A stretch of DNA of 64,000 nt from Siderastrea radians (taxonomy: Eukaryota > Cnidaria > Anthozoa > Scleractinia > Rhizangiidae). Positions 13,301 through 23,034 of the stretch are shown piece after piece; the stretch's first letter is position 1; every line of letters starts with the position of its first letter. The stretch spans positions 9,101,501 through 9,165,500 of the forward strand of contig OZ024895.1 of assembly GCA_964017195.1 (NCBI GenBank), given 5' to 3'. A program made the translations under genes and the position numbers. The notes beneath the pieces are model-generated. The model ran no database searches and was not told the origin of the DNA. It saw nothing but the letters and a program-made list of their open reading frames with translations.

Positions 13301-16300
13301 GATCTGTGAGTAAAACCGTTCTGTCTCCAGCGTCATCTGTACAGTACCTGGTTTTAGCTTGTCTTTCAATGAATGCGTTAAATGCATCAACGAAAGTATA
13401 TCGATGAATGCTAAAGGTGACGTTCCACTGGGCGATTCTTAGCGAAGTTGCTGACGTGTAACATGGGTCCGTGGACGATTTTCTGCGCAATATTTTCGTT
13501 GGCAGTAGGTTTTTGAACCAGCTTCAAAAACTTGCAAAGCCAAATCACGAATTTTGTTCAAGTTGTTTTGTGTAACATGCCTGCCGTCATTTTTTTGCGC
13601 AACGCTATCCCACAACCCTATTGGCTGTCCCCGTTGCACTAAAAATCGTCCCGTGTAACACGTCTGTTGCCAACGTATTTCGCGCCACATTGCGCCACAT
13701 TGCACATTGCATTGTGGTAGGATAAAAAGGGGTTATTTTGAAGTCTCAGTGAATCACATACATCAGGCGTCTCGACATCACACTCATCATCTTCAGGGAA
13801 TGATTCAGATTCAGATTTTTTTATTTTTTGCACTATTCCAAAAGGTTGCTACAGAAATTAAAATACATTACAAAAGTAAGAAAAAAAAATAAAACAACAA
13901 ATTGCGTAAATCATGAAAGGTGAAATGTGCGCAGTGACCAAAGGAGCTTAGGCTTTCGAGTTGGTCACTGCCACGTACAACTAACTGGCGTAGACATTTA
14001 CATTTACTAACTGGCGTAGACATTTACATTACATTTACTACAAGAATGCACCACACTGGCGAAGGGACAGTGGTTTAAACGTATGAAAGTATGCTCATTT
14101 TAATTTTAAAAGGATGGCACAATACACTACAAAAATCCTCTTTTTAGCTCTTAGCTACTGTTGCTATTATTCTCCCTGATCTGTTAAGCTCTTACTTTGA
14201 CACTTTTACTTCCTTGTAACACACTGGAGTGTCCTCCAAAAAAAAAACTTGATTCCATATATGCCAAAAAATGCAGCCCCCCGCCCCCCCTCCCAATGAA
14301 ACGAGTGCAGAAAATCGCAACACGTTCGCAGAGTTGTAATGCTTCTGACGATATCCTTACGAAACGAACAGACCCTATCTGCAGCATGTGCGTCAATCTT
14401 TTACTAGTTGTTTAATGTTTATATGTAGATCATTCATCGAGATCTTGCTGCTCGTAACGTGTTGGTTGGAGAAAGAGAAACGTGTAAAGTGACAGACTTT
14501 GGAATGGCCAGAGATGTTCACCAAGAAAATATTTACGAAAGGAAGACAAAGGTAACGAAGCTTTCCCCTCGTTAGCTAATAGTGTTACGACACTTACTTT
14601 TTTTGGGTGACTTCTCCTGTGGTGTTCAGCGGACATGTATTTTAGGATCTGAAATTCTATCTCCCTTCCTTAAGTGTTCTTACATCAATTCTCCACTAAA
14701 AGGCACGTCGTTACGACGTGTGCACACGTAACTCAAAGGAGCCATGTTTATCTACGATAAGTAATTGTGAATAGCTTTGATTTCTCTTCCCCTGTGTAAT
14801 AAATCCCTCCCTTAACCCTATTCTGCCTGGGCTTTTTTTGAGTTTCTGAGCCTGAGGGGGTGCACAAAGTGCCCCCCCCCCCATAGATCTCAAAAAGTAT
14901 TAAAATTCTTGCGATGAAACTTGGCACCTTTTTAGCACGTCATTAGCTTAACAGATTGAGTTTATGACGTGTCAATTATGACGTGTGGTGACGTCACAAT
15001 AACGTCACAAACCCGCCATTTTGAATTTGAGGCCGCCATCTTGAATCCCAAGCCTACATTCATACAGCTGACCATGGCGTCATCAAAAAACATATGATTT
15101 TGTTCTTAAAAACATACTTAGTCGAAACAAGCGCGCAAAAGTAAAAAATACGTTCTTCTTACAAACGAAAGGGAAAAAACAAAAAAAAAACTGAAAAAAG
15201 ACAGAAAATAGTCAAAATACACTTCTGAGTAGACGGTTGCTATGGAAACGGCAATCATCATAGACACGTCATTGACACAGGAAATTTTTCTCTGATAAAT
15301 TCTAGGAAAAGTCACGAGATTTGGTGGTTATTTGTCTAGCCGTTTAAAAGATATAATTCGTTAAAGTCAGCGCGGGCACAATGTGCCCCCCCCCCCCCCC
15401 AGGCAGAATGGGGTTAACGTATCATATTTTACAATAAGCCCTTTTTCCTTGTCGAACCCCCCTTCCACCTTTCTCTTTCCATAAGGCGGTGAGGTTTAAA
15501 AAAATTGAACCCCAAAACTGGGATGGGTAAATGATCGATAATTTAAACAAATGGTCTGTATTTATGACGCACAACCCGTGACATGATTTGTTTCAGATAG
15601 TCACGGTAATTATAATTTTGGAAAGTGTGTTTGTTTGTTTGTTCGTTTGTTTTAAGTTGTTAATTTGGGAATAGCCCCGTCCAACCTCCAATTAAGCCTG
15701 GCCTTCTCCCCCTTTTTCGAGGTCTGAGACGAAATAAGCCACCCGAGGGCAGAGGGATTTAAGAGAGCTTTTGTAGTGTCTAATAGTGATGTCAGATAGA
15801 CCCAAAAAACAAATTCTTTTAAAAACTTAAAATTCGTATTTAAAACAAAAAAAAAACATTTTCCCTGGTAAAAGTAGATTTTGAAGGGTGTACCGGCGTA
15901 AATACTGCTAAAATGAGTTCATTGATCTTGCATTAATAAAGAGTAGCCAAGTTATTGAGTTACATGCAACGTATTGACTTTTAGGGTCGCCTGCCAATTA
16001 AGTGGACTGCATATGAATCACTGATGTATGGAAAATACACGACCAAAAGTGACGTGTAAGTCTATCAATGACGAGTTGCTGTGCTATGGCATTCTTCAGC
16101 TGATATAAAACAACCTTCGTAAAAAATGATTCATGAATTGAAAGAAACTTAAAACTAACTTAAATGCTTGACACCGATCAAAAAAATTCACCCATTGTTG
16201 TTCCAGGATGAAAGAAGGTTCTTTTAAGTTTGTGCTGCTAGATCAAGCCATCTTCTGATCTCGTGGTTTTCTAATTTAAGTATTCTGTATTGCTATTTTA

Positions 16301-17928
16301 ACCTCGAAAACGTGTTTTTGGTCATAGATGGAAAATGGAATTTTCTACTGATTCCTGATTAATCTTTTATTCCCATTTCCTTACAGATGGAGTTATGGAG
16401 TTGTACTTTACGAGATATTTACACTAGGCAAGTTTATTGAGGTCACTGGACTGCCATTTGTTCAAAATCCATCAAGCAAGACATTAATAAATAAATAAAT
16501 AATTAAATAAATAGACTAATGAATAAATAAATTAATTAATTTTAAGTTAACAAGGGTGTCATTAAAGCTTCGTCAGCATAAACTTCGTTTCGTGTTGTTT
16601 TTGTGCCCTACTCCAGGTAAACTTTGCTTCCCTTAGTTCCTCCCTTTGTGATGGAACTTCTCCGTTTTCCAGCTCTCAAGGATAAGTTGGTGTAACATGG
16701 CTTTCTGTAGTTTTGGAGTCAAATTCAGTGTCTTAGGAAGCGGCTTTTTTTTTTTTTTTCGTGTGCGGATTGAATTAATTAGCGGTCATTTATACTAGGA
16801 CTTTATGATACTCAGTGAGGTGATGGTTACCTTTATTATTTTTTCTGGACCTGATTAGGTCTTTTTACCAGTTTCGTTCCAAAGCTTTTCTCTTTTCTAG
16901 GTGGCTTACCATATCCACGGATGGAAGGCAGAAAAATTGCAAAATTGCTTAGGGAAGGATACAGAATGCCTAAGCCAGAACACGTGGATGATAAATTGTA
17001 AATAACAAACTGACTATTGTTTCTATAAATATGAAGAGGTTAACAAGTAAAATCTATCTTTTTCTAATTCTTTAATTATAAAAGTCATGTGTATTGGTGG
17101 CTTCACATTTGCTCAAGTTAAGTTACATATAGTTACCGAAAGGTGAACTTCAGTACCGATATTTTCGCTTAGCTTCTCTGTCAAAACTGTAATGCAGTGT
17201 AATTGTAATTTCAAATGTAAGATTGACGACAAAAGTTTTTTTTTTACTCTTGGCAAAGAAGCTCAATCAAAGTTCTAACACCCACCAAATAGGTGTTTCC
17301 TTATAGCCGCTGTCAATCTCTTCATTTCTGAAATGGAAGCTTTAAAAAACTTTATGAATCGCGACGTGGTCTTTATTTTTCTTAGGTATCAAATTATGAT
17401 GAACTGCTGGCTTTGTGAACCGGAATCAAGACCGTCATTCACTGTTTTAACAAAACAGCTTAAGGAAATGGAAAACCAGCACGAGGTAAGATTTTTTGTC
17501 GAAAAGCATACTCCCTCGATCAATTTTCACTTTAAGTTTGTTCTTTTCAATTTAAAACTTAGATTACCAGGACCTCTTTCTATTGCTGTAAATTCTTACC
17601 TCGTACTCTGACGTGATACTTTTGGCCCACCATACTACCGACTGTTCGGCAAATTTGCCAATCATTCGAAGGGGTGGGGGGAGTTATCTATTAATTGAAA
17701 TCAATGCATTTAATGACGACGAAAGTCAGATTTTCAACATTAAAGTTGCAACTACCTACCTTAGGCTGTGGGAGGTCTGTAAATCCAAACAAACCGCTTG
17801 TCATCGCTAAGAAGACTGGTAGTCTGTATCTTTCTTTTCATACACTGTTCTTTCGTTCACAGAGGCTGATCAACATGGACATATACGACGATGAGTTGTA
17901 CGCAAAAGTGGAGGATTTGAACGTGTAA
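306..17928 (+). CDS. Ig/SEA receptor tyrosine kinase, 3' part of gene (18 exons traced)
   Basis: Type I membrane receptor kinase predicted to bind a ligand outside the cell and phosphorylate tyrosines inside. Exons: 306-563, 823-1092, 1585-1836, 3616-3740, 4624-4682, 4769-4965, 6077-6181, 6573-6591, 7726-7753, 8363-8699, 9476-9586, 13124-13305, 14429-14551, 15985-16055, 16387-16427, 16901-16997, 17386-17485, 17863-17928. They total 2441 bases; minus two bases of a codon begun upstream this is 813 codons including TAA, and every junction phase agrees. All borders are GT-AG except one GC-AG donor at 16428. Order: three Ig domains, SEA, membrane helix, juxtamembrane region, kinase, short tail. 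The kinase resembles the FGFR/RET/Cad96Ca-like group; I cannot place it more finely. No frameshift or internal stop is seen. The start codon and signal peptide lie before the window. Confidence 0.9.
823..1092 (+). CDS. Exon: Ig-like domain 2
   Basis: About 90 residues, phase 1-1. It has the full I-set/C2 signature: cysteine in [10 protein letters not shown], tryptophan in LISWTKIG, leucine in SSLLRLVNV and the second cysteine in YQCTASN. The acceptor is TTTAG before 823 and the donor GTAAGTG follows 1092. Confidence 0.9.
1585..1836 (+). CDS. Exon: Ig-like domain 3
   Basis: About 84 residues, phase 1-1. Landmarks are [26 protein letters not shown] and the [14 protein letters not shown] motif of the F strand. 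This is the best-conserved of the three Ig domains. The acceptor TTTCAG resembles that of the first Ig exon, and the donor GTAAGT follows 1836. Confidence 0.92.
2275..2587 (+). repeat. Dispersed repeat, copy 1
   Basis: About 310 bases closely matching 6752-7060 in the same orientation, from GAGTATAAATGGGTGG to GGATACGTCGGTGGAGGG. It lies in the intron between the third Ig exon and the SEA exons (1837-3615); the rest of that intron shows nothing I recognise. No terminal inverted repeats are obvious. Confidence 0.75.
3616..4965 (+). CDS. Three exons encoding one SEA domain with a cleavage site
   Basis: Exons 3616-3740, 4624-4682 and 4769-4965 (phases 1-0, 0-2, 2-1) encode about 127 residues. 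The N-terminal strand reads [11 protein letters not shown], followed by [16 protein letters not shown] and [16 protein letters not shown]. The third exon opens with [14 protein letters not shown] domains of the MUC1 type self-cleave between G and S of GSVVV; the sequence here is GSVIV, so cleavage is likely, leaving two non-covalently held chains close to the membrane. A region rich in T, E and P follows before the membrane exon. The middle exon is 59 bp, the same length as its counterpart at 48190-48248. Confidence 0.85.
4966..6076. other. Intron, nothing recognised
   Basis: Intron between the last SEA exon and the membrane exon. No repeats or ORFs of note. Confidence 0.6.
6077..6181 (+). 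CDS. Exon: transmembrane helix
   Basis: 35 residues, phase 1-1. A short cysteine-rich lead (CKCSCYYE) is followed by roughly 22 hydrophobic residues beginning [11 protein letters not shown] and ending IMW, then the basic stop-transfer sequence QRKK. This places the Ig and SEA domains outside the cell and the kinase inside. Confidence 0.9.
6573..7753 (+). CDS. Two juxtamembrane microexons (19 and 28 bp)
   Basis: Exons 6573-6591 (acceptor TTATAG, donor GTAAGA) and 7726-7753 (acceptor CCATAG, donor GTGAGT) join as [15 protein letters not shown]. They carry phase 1 to 2 and 2 to 0 and are needed to connect the membrane exon (phase 1 out) to the kinase exon (phase 0 in). The second adds two tyrosines just inside the membrane. 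The phase fit is strong evidence, but exons this short need transcript support. Confidence 0.7.
6752..7060 (+). repeat. Dispersed repeat, copy 2
   Basis: Direct-orientation partner of 2275-2587, with scattered substitutions and small indels. It lies between the two microexons. The pair therefore brackets all SEA exons and the membrane exon. Confidence 0.75.
7177..7365 (+). repeat. Compound trinucleotide microsatellite (TCA, TCG, CAG)
   Basis: About 31 TCA/ATC units, then roughly 16 TCG units with interruptions, more TCA, and 7-8 CAG units ending near 7362. It sits in the intron before the second microexon. Long open frames over it (poly-Ile, poly-Asp) are artefacts of the repeat. Confidence 0.95.
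7984..8379 (+). repeat. Degenerate tandem duplication of an exon acceptor region
   Basis: Bases about 7984-8172 resemble 8197-8379. Both contain ATAAATTTCCTG, a GGTATTTTTGT segment, AGCTTCAC, TTTGTACC, CTCAAGAAAAT and an acceptor of the form TTTA(C/T)TTGTCAG, then an AT-rich start ending in ATTGG. The right copy is the real acceptor and start of the kinase exon at 8363. The left copy has the acceptor but no open frame leading to a donor. Confidence 0.65.
8363..9586 (+). CDS. Exons: juxtamembrane and kinase N-lobe
   Basis: Exons 8363-8699 and 9476-9586. About 78 residues of juxtamembrane sequence come first, with tyrosines in SGYMDL and ADYTPL. The glycine-rich loop is IGEGSFGQV and the ATP-anchoring lysine is in TVAVKMPN. 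The second exon holds the C-helix ([11 protein letters not shown], with the conserved glutamate) and [10 protein letters not shown]. Residues run from about 439 to 587 of the traced protein. A degenerate copy of the acceptor region lies just upstream (7984-8172). Confidence 0.93.
8700..9475. other. Intron, nothing recognised
   Basis: Intron between the first two kinase exons. Only a C-rich tract near 9377-9406 stands out. Confidence 0.6.
10613..10948. mobile_element. Small inverted-repeat MITE nested in the foldback element
   Basis: Arms about 10613-10725 and 10835-10948 are inverted copies. They start CACGGTTATTAACGTGCA and end with the complement, and share TATACACGCTGCGCTTGTG. The loop is about 110 bases with no coding potential. 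The target duplication is not clear. Confidence 0.75.
10943..12330 (+). mobile_element. Hairpin-ended repeat family, full copy 1
   Basis: Starts TTATTAAAAACTGGACTAGG and ends in a long palindrome at 12213-12325. About 1.4 kb, closely matching 24222-25592, with partial copies near 20678-21460 and 23035-24218. I find no ORF with recognisable function, so it looks non-autonomous. The class is unknown to me. Confidence 0.75.
12213..12325. repeat. Terminal palindrome of the hairpin-ended family
   Basis: Arms of about 50 bases, reading ATTATTCTACTCGGG inward to GGCGC, a TAC loop, then GCGCC outward to GTAGAATAAT, with small mismatches. The sister palindrome at 25478-25590 has the same arms, so the hairpin is a fixed part of the element. 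Confidence 0.85.
13124..14551 (+). CDS. Exons: hinge, catalytic loop and activation loop
   Basis: Exons 13124-13305 and 14429-14551. The hinge is [13 protein letters not shown], followed by a short kinase insert with two adjacent tyrosines (NDTYYNIK). The catalytic loop is HRDLAARN, the tyrosine-kinase form, and the magnesium-binding motif is DFGMARD. The activation loop has one tyrosine (ENIYERKTK) where FGFRs have a YY pair. The intron before 13124 is almost entirely one foldback element. Confidence 0.95.
13306..14428. other. Intron with a short local duplication
   Basis: A near-repeat of CTAACTGGCGTAGACATTTA occurs twice at about 13980-14030. The segment 13425-13690 has paired GTAACA-containing stretches that might be a decayed MITE, but I could not define ends. 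Confidence 0.4.
14816..15413. mobile_element. piggyBac-type MITE (TTAA target site)
   Basis: Termini CCCTATTCTGCCTGG and CCAGGCAGAATGGGG, flanked by TTAA at 14812-14815 and 15414-15417. Subterminal G/C runs and a GCACAAAGTGCC-like motif are near both ends. Same terminus type, TTAA site and internal style (GCCGCCAT, TGACGTCA) as 56097-56677. No ORF of note. It lies in the intron after the activation-loop exon. Confidence 0.82.
15985..17928 (+). CDS. Exons: kinase C-lobe and C-terminal tail
   Basis: Exons 15985-16055, 16387-16427, 16901-16997, 17386-17485 and 17863-17928. Landmarks in order are [13 protein letters not shown] (AYE in place of the usual APE), [26 protein letters not shown], a YRMPKPEH segment, [14 protein letters not shown] and the last helix. 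The tail is about 22 residues and ends at TAA 17926-17928. It holds two tyrosines, [12 protein letters not shown], possible docking sites. The intron after 16427 starts with GC rather than GT. Confidence 0.92.
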
Positions 17929-18510
17929 ACCAGTACAAGTAAAGAGGAATTTTAACAACCAATCAATGCAAAAGAGTAGTCATGTTACTTTCAAAGGAAT
18001 TATATTCATGCACCAATCTTCCTCAATTCAAGATGATGATGTAACTGTGTAAATAACTAAACTTTTTACTCCCAGCATAAATCCGGCATGATTTACTGGA
18101 GGATTGTAACATTGGAGTCCGTGTTACCATTCGATACCATGAAATGACCGCTGTTTAGTGGCCCACACTTTTCCGGCCCTATCAGCAGTAATAGTCTTTA
18201 TAATTTTGAAAATTAACTTTGCCATTTGTACTACAAAAATAAAAAGGTAAAATTTAGGTAATTTGAGAATCTGGGTTGGCCTAAACCTAAAGACGCCTTC
18301 AAAGAAAAAAATAAGTTTACAAACCCAACAAGATACAAGTTAGGGTTTTAATTAACTTCGATAAAACGGTTGGCAGATATGAGACAAATTAATTTCTATC
18401 TTACTTCTTCAACACTTCTATGTTCTTTTGGATTTTTTTTTTTTCATTATTCCTGAAAAGCCCCTTATGGGGGTGGGTGCCCAATTAAGTTCTTATTATA
18501 TTATTATTAA
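17929..18510. other. 3' flank of the kinase gene
   Basis: 3' UTR and intergenic sequence. AATAAA at 18238. Nothing else recognised. Confidence 0.5.
18238..18243 (+). promoter_or_regulatory. Candidate polyadenylation signal AATAAA
   Basis: First AATAAA I found after the kinase stop codon, about 310 bases downstream. The sequence between is non-coding. Position fits a short 3' UTR but nothing else supports it. Confidence 0.35.
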
Positions 18511-18586
18511 AAAAATAAATGTAAAGAAGATCCTCGCAGTTATTAACGCAACTTATGCAGTTGCGAAAAGAAAGCCTGAAAAAATC

Positions 18587-18660
18587 AGGCTTGCCGGGAC
18601 TCGAACCCTGACCTCTGCGATACCGCGGTGCAGCGCTCTAACCAATTGAGCTAACAAGCC
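18587..18660 (-). tRNA. tRNA-like unit, 74 nt, probably SINE head or pseudogene
   Basis: Has acceptor pairing GGCTTGT with GCAAGCC, D-arm TAGCTCAATTGGTTAGAGC and T-arm GGTTCGAGTCC. The anticodon arm has two extra bases relative to its partner at 18825, which distorts the loop. A T-run like a Pol III terminator follows the 3' end. Confidence 0.5.
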
Positions 18661-18824
18661 AACTGGGAGCTGGTCATTAAATTGGTTCGTAATATACCCG
18701 GGAAAGATGAAGATGAAATTATGAATATATGAAGTTCATATATTTGAACTGCGGAATAAAGAAATAAATGTAAAGAAGATCCTCGCAGTATATTACGAAC
18801 CAATTTAATGACCAGCTCCCAGTT

Positions 18825-18896
18825 GGCTTGTTAGCTCAATTGGTTAGAGCGCTGCACCGGTATCGCAGAGGTCAGGGTTCGAGTCCCGGCAAGCCT
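18825..18896 (+). tRNA. tRNA-like unit, 72 nt, loop would read GGU (Thr)
   Basis: Cloverleaf folds with A box TAGCTCAATTGGTTAGAG and B box GGTTCGAGTCC. The loop CCGGUAU would give anticodon GGU, but position 33 is C instead of the invariant U and the last anticodon-stem pair is A-C. A TTTTTT run follows within 5 bases. More likely a SINE head than a working threonine tRNA. Confidence 0.5.
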
Positions 18897-19057
18897 GATT
18901 TTTTCAGGCTTTCTTTTCGCAACTGCATAAGTTGCGTTAATAACTGCGAGGATCTTCTTTACATTTATTTCTTTATTCCGCAGTTCAAATATATGAACTT
19001 CATATATTCATAATTTTATATTATTATTATTACATGTTAAGAAATTGGTTACTAGTA

Positions 19058-20800
19058 AATTAATTCACTGCACTATTAAATAATAAAAGCGTGCACAATT
19101 TTCACCGTGACGCGGTTCCACGTTGGCTGTGAAAAAATGACGTTGACTAAAGAAGAACGTCGAACAACGTTGTAGTTATTAAAGGGGAATACGGTAACTC
19201 GAGTGTGGGACATTTCTTCAGCAGCACAGAGAGACACCTGAAGAACGTTAAGTGAAACATTATGGAAACAGTTGTCACCAAATGCCAACTTTGTAAAGGA
19301 GGCTTGTCCTGTGAGAGCACAAGTTGTGTTAAATTTGCCGTCTCGATCAGTGTGAAGGAAAGTTTTCAACATATGCAATCAGTGTAAATAAATCAGTTTA
19401 AAACAAGTGACCGTTACAATTTGCATCTTGCTGTTTGTGCTCCCAATAAAGCCATTTTGTTGGTTTAACAAATTAAAGGCTCATATTTAACTAGTTTAAA
19501 AAATAACTTTAATGCATGTTTAATTTTTACAGTATCAACTGCTCTCAAAATTTAATGATGTGAAATGTAAAAAAATCTACCAGTTAAAACTAGACTGCTT
19601 GTGAAAGGCAGTAATTTGTCGGTAGACCGTATAAGTTACGGTACGGAATGAGGCATTGGTAATTTGTGAATGATGCATCTATATTTATTTATGTTTGTAA
19701 CTTCAATGACTTCAATAAAGTTGTTAATCATTTTATTTCAAGAAATCGTCACTCTTGTTATTTTTAATTTCAATAGATATTGCATGGAAATCCTTCATCC
19801 TTAGCTCTGCCCCAAAATGGCCTCAAAAAGCACTTTAGTTGCCTTTTTCGACAAGATTTGGATTGGGGATAATTCCCTGATTTGGGGGATTTTTCAGTTT
19901 AATCTTTTTCTTTGGTTTAACTCACAGCATATCTGAATATATATATTTATTAAAAACTGGACTAGGTATATTGGATTTCTAGCATTTTGATTGGCTGAAC
20001 AGCGCTAGGCTATCAGCTCATATACCTGCTGCGACCAAATATTGTCTATGAACACTCAACAACAAATTAATTCACTGCACTATTAAATAATAAAAGCGTG
20101 CACAATTTTCACCGTGACGCGGTTCCACGTTGGCTGTGAAAAAATGACGTTGACTAAAGAAGAACGTCGGACAACGTTGTAGTTATTAAAGGGGAATACG
20201 GTAACTCGAGTGTGGGACATTTCTTCAGCAGCACAGAGAGACACCTGAAGAACGTTAAGTGAAGCATTATGGAAACAGTTGTCACCAAATGCCAACTTTT
20301 TAATTTCAATAGATATTGCATGGAAATCCTTCATCCTTAGCTCTGCCCCAAAATGGCCTCAAAAAGCACTTTAGTTGCCTTTTTAGACAAGATTTGGATT
20401 GGGGATAATTCCCTGATTTGGGGGATTTTTCAGTTTAATCTTTTTCTTTGGTTTAACTCACAGCATATCTGAATATATATATTTATTAAAAACTGGACTA
20501 GGTATATTGGATTTCTAGCATTTTGATTGGCTGAACAGCGCTAGGCTATCAGCTCGTATACCTGCTGCGACCAAATATTGTCTATGAACACTCAAGAACA
20601 AATTAATTCTTTGCACTATTAAATAATAAAAGCGTGCACAATTTAACTCACAGCATATCTGAATATATATATATTTATTAAAAACTGGACTAGGTATATT
20701 GGATTTCTAGCATTTTGATTGGCTGAACAGCGCTAGGCTATCAGCTCATATACCTGCTGCGACCAAATATTGTCTATGAACACTCAACAACAAAGTGGGC
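19058..20800 (+). repeat. Tandem segmental duplication
   Basis: Block X (19058-19292) recurs at 20063-20299. Block Y (19761-20070) recurs at 20297-20600, and its last third again at 20644-20800. Each Y ends in the head of the hairpin-ended family (AAAAACTGGACTAGGTATAT). Block X is open on the minus strand (19076-19378 and 20083-20334), but I see no known motif and treat it as repeat. Confidence 0.8.
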
Positions 20801-21460
20801 TGAAAGTTTTGTCCTCGCGAGCAACCCGGCGAGAAAGATGAACGAGAAAAATCACTTGACAGTGAATTTAAATTAAGCAGAAATTCCAACAGCGTCATCA
20901 ACAAGCATCACCAGCAGTGTCGTCTAACACAAGTCCAAATTGTTTGAAGAAAATAACTGTGCAGAAATAGAAATTTAAGCGGCATTACGCGTTGTGTTTA
21001 CAATTAATTTCTTTCATCGATCGATCGTCACGTCGATCATTGAAATTGACAAACGGCAGGTTTTGTCAGGAAGGCTTTCCACTTCAAAATATCAAGACAA
21101 GGCATAAAATAAAACGCAGTGAAATGGGGCAGGAGCATTTAATAGCAATTATCACACATTCATGGCGAGTCGGTGCGAAACTCATGAAGTAGTCTAAACA
21201 AGTACTAAAAAAATACAGCTGCAAACTACCAAGAAGGAAGGAAGGGCGAATTTTTTTTCGCCTTTAACACGCAAAATTGACACTGGTTTACCTGCACTCG
21301 TTGTAGCTCTGTGTTCCAACAGGTCCAAATGCTCCGATAGAAATCGGATGCCATGTAAACGGAGTTGAATCGCTTTTCCAGTTGTTTGAATGTTGTTTTT
21401 AACATTCCGTCCGCAACCTCTAAACCGAGAACAATTGCATTTTGAGCTTGGCGTTTAACA
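20678..21460 (+). mobile_element. Hairpin-ended family, 5' partial copy
   Basis: Matches the first 800 bases of 10943-12330, including CACGTCGATCATTGAAATTG and GAAATGGGGCAGGAGCATTTAA. The match stops about 21460 and the terminal palindrome is absent. The sequence from there to 22091 shows nothing I recognise beyond a poly-A tract near 21930-21950. Confidence 0.7.
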
Positions 21461-22240
21461 AACTATGATGGTAATAATAATTATTATCCACCGACTTGCT
21501 CGAGTACTCGATTAAAAAAGCATTGACAATAATATTTAATAAAGTGATATAAATTTTAAAACCATGGCTAGATCTTTCACGAAACCTTTGCTGGTATGTA
21601 ACTAACAATCGCTCATCTAGACAGAAAACTGCTTCTTCCATTCAGAATTTATTTGATCGTTATTTGCTATTATTTTAGATAAATAAATCTTTCATTTTAC
21701 CATGCTATTATGGCTGTTTTGTCCATTTTATAAGGCTTTTTAACGGAGTTTCACGGAAATCGTCCGCAATAAGCCGATAAAAACGAACAAAAGAAAAGAA
21801 AAGGTATGAAATTTTTGGAAGTTAAAGTATAGGAAAATAAACAGCTATTATGGGAGACCATCGTATTGCAGTATGACATTCGTTTAAAGTGAAATGATCC
21901 TTTTTTTGCTGTTCACAGATAGAAACCAAAAAAAAAAAAAAAAAAAAGAAAAGAAAACAGCAGACATAAGCAGCTACTCATACAATTAGATATGACTAAA
22001 TATAACTAAACGTAAATAACATGGAATTTGGCGCTGATGTAGCATTGTATATCATATACCAAAATATGCCACTTGTATCAACTCAACATAAGCAGTTACC
22101 AGGAGCCATAATCGGGGACGGAGACCGTAACTGAATACCAATTTCAGTGATGGGGCTGGCCCCATCGAAAAAGACAAATGTGCTATTTTTAGAAAAAATT
22201 GCGCCATCGCGCGCGTGAAACACGCGTGTATGTTGCGAGG

Positions 22241-22612
22241 ATGCCGCGCAAAGAAAAAACAAAGAAAATGGCGTCGGAAATTGCCTTCGTTGGAGATGAA
22301 GAAATCCAGGTTTTGTCATCAGTGACAATTCCAAATCTAAGGCAAGCCCTTGAGGAGAACTTTTTGGAAAGTGACTCTGGATACGAGGATTGTACAAGTG
22401 ATTCCGATGATGGCAGTGAGAATATTTTAAAAAAATCCTGTAGCGAAGATGCGTCGGACATGTCGGACGAGGATTTCCCCGTTAGACGGAACAATCGTTT
22501 TGCGGGCCAAAAAGGCGTCGAACGACGAAAAAATCAGTTGAAGGCGAATCAGGCAGGAAAAGGGAAAATACATCCCGAAAATGTATTTCCTCTGAGGACG
22601 TACAGAGATTGA
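22241..22612 (+). CDS. Acidic hypothetical protein inside the hAT-like element
   Basis: 123 codons from ATG 22241 (MPRKEKTKK). A basic start is followed by an acidic serine-rich stretch (SDSGYEDCTSDSDDGSE, then SEDASDMSDEDFP) and a basic region (ERRKNQLK). No family recognised; composition suggests a disordered nuclear protein. It starts just inside the left terminus of the element. A second open stretch, 22655-22966, ending in lysine/arginine (PSMRRRKMK), follows after stops and may be the rest of the same broken gene. Possibly a captured host gene or a relic of an element protein. Confidence 0.4.
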   Translation: MPRKEKTKKMASEIAFVGDEEIQVLSSVTIPNLRQALEENFLESDSGYEDCTSDSDDGSENILKKSCSEDASDMSDEDFPVRRNNRFAGQKGVERRKNQLKANQAGKGKIHPENVFPLRTYRD

Positions 22613-23034
22613 AGGGCAGCCGCAAAGACTATAAAATGATTTTCCAAGCACGTTGTGAAGGAAAGTAACGCACTGATAAATCGTTGTCACTATTTCCCCA
22701 GCAAGAAAAATAGTAACATAGATTCAAATACCGAATCAGTAAAGAAAACGTTTGCCGAGATTTCGCAGCGTATGTTTTCTGAAATAATGCCCGCCTTTAC
22801 CGAAATGACCGAAATGTTTATAATGAAGACAAAGAATAGTGAAAAGCGCGCTTTGTTTTCAATCAAATACTCTCCCCGTGCGTTATCAATCGTCGACAAA
22901 ATAGAGAACTGGAAAAACACCAAGAAAAAACTACTTCCGTCGATGAGAAGGAGAAAGATGAAGTGAAACTTCATGCTGCCCTAGTACTGAATATGACTTA
23001 CTGGGTAATTTACGAACCTAGAAGGGATACATAG

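Larger units (their letters stand above)
18511..19012. repeat. Head-to-head inverted repeat of a tRNA-headed unit
   Basis: The left copy (18511-18700, minus orientation) and right copy (about 18790-19012, plus) share a tRNA-like head, the same upstream flank and the same 3' body. The body has two hairpins, GCCTGATTTTTTCAGGC and CGCAACTGCATAAGTTGCG, then a shared AT-rich end. The heads face each other across about 100 bases. This is either a SINE pair or an inverted duplication of a tRNA gene with flanks. Confidence 0.75.

Noticed and set aside
18825..18896. Functional tRNA-Thr
   Set aside because: C at position 33 and a mispaired anticodon stem, plus a duplicated flank, favour a SINE or pseudogene; kept only as tRNA-like.
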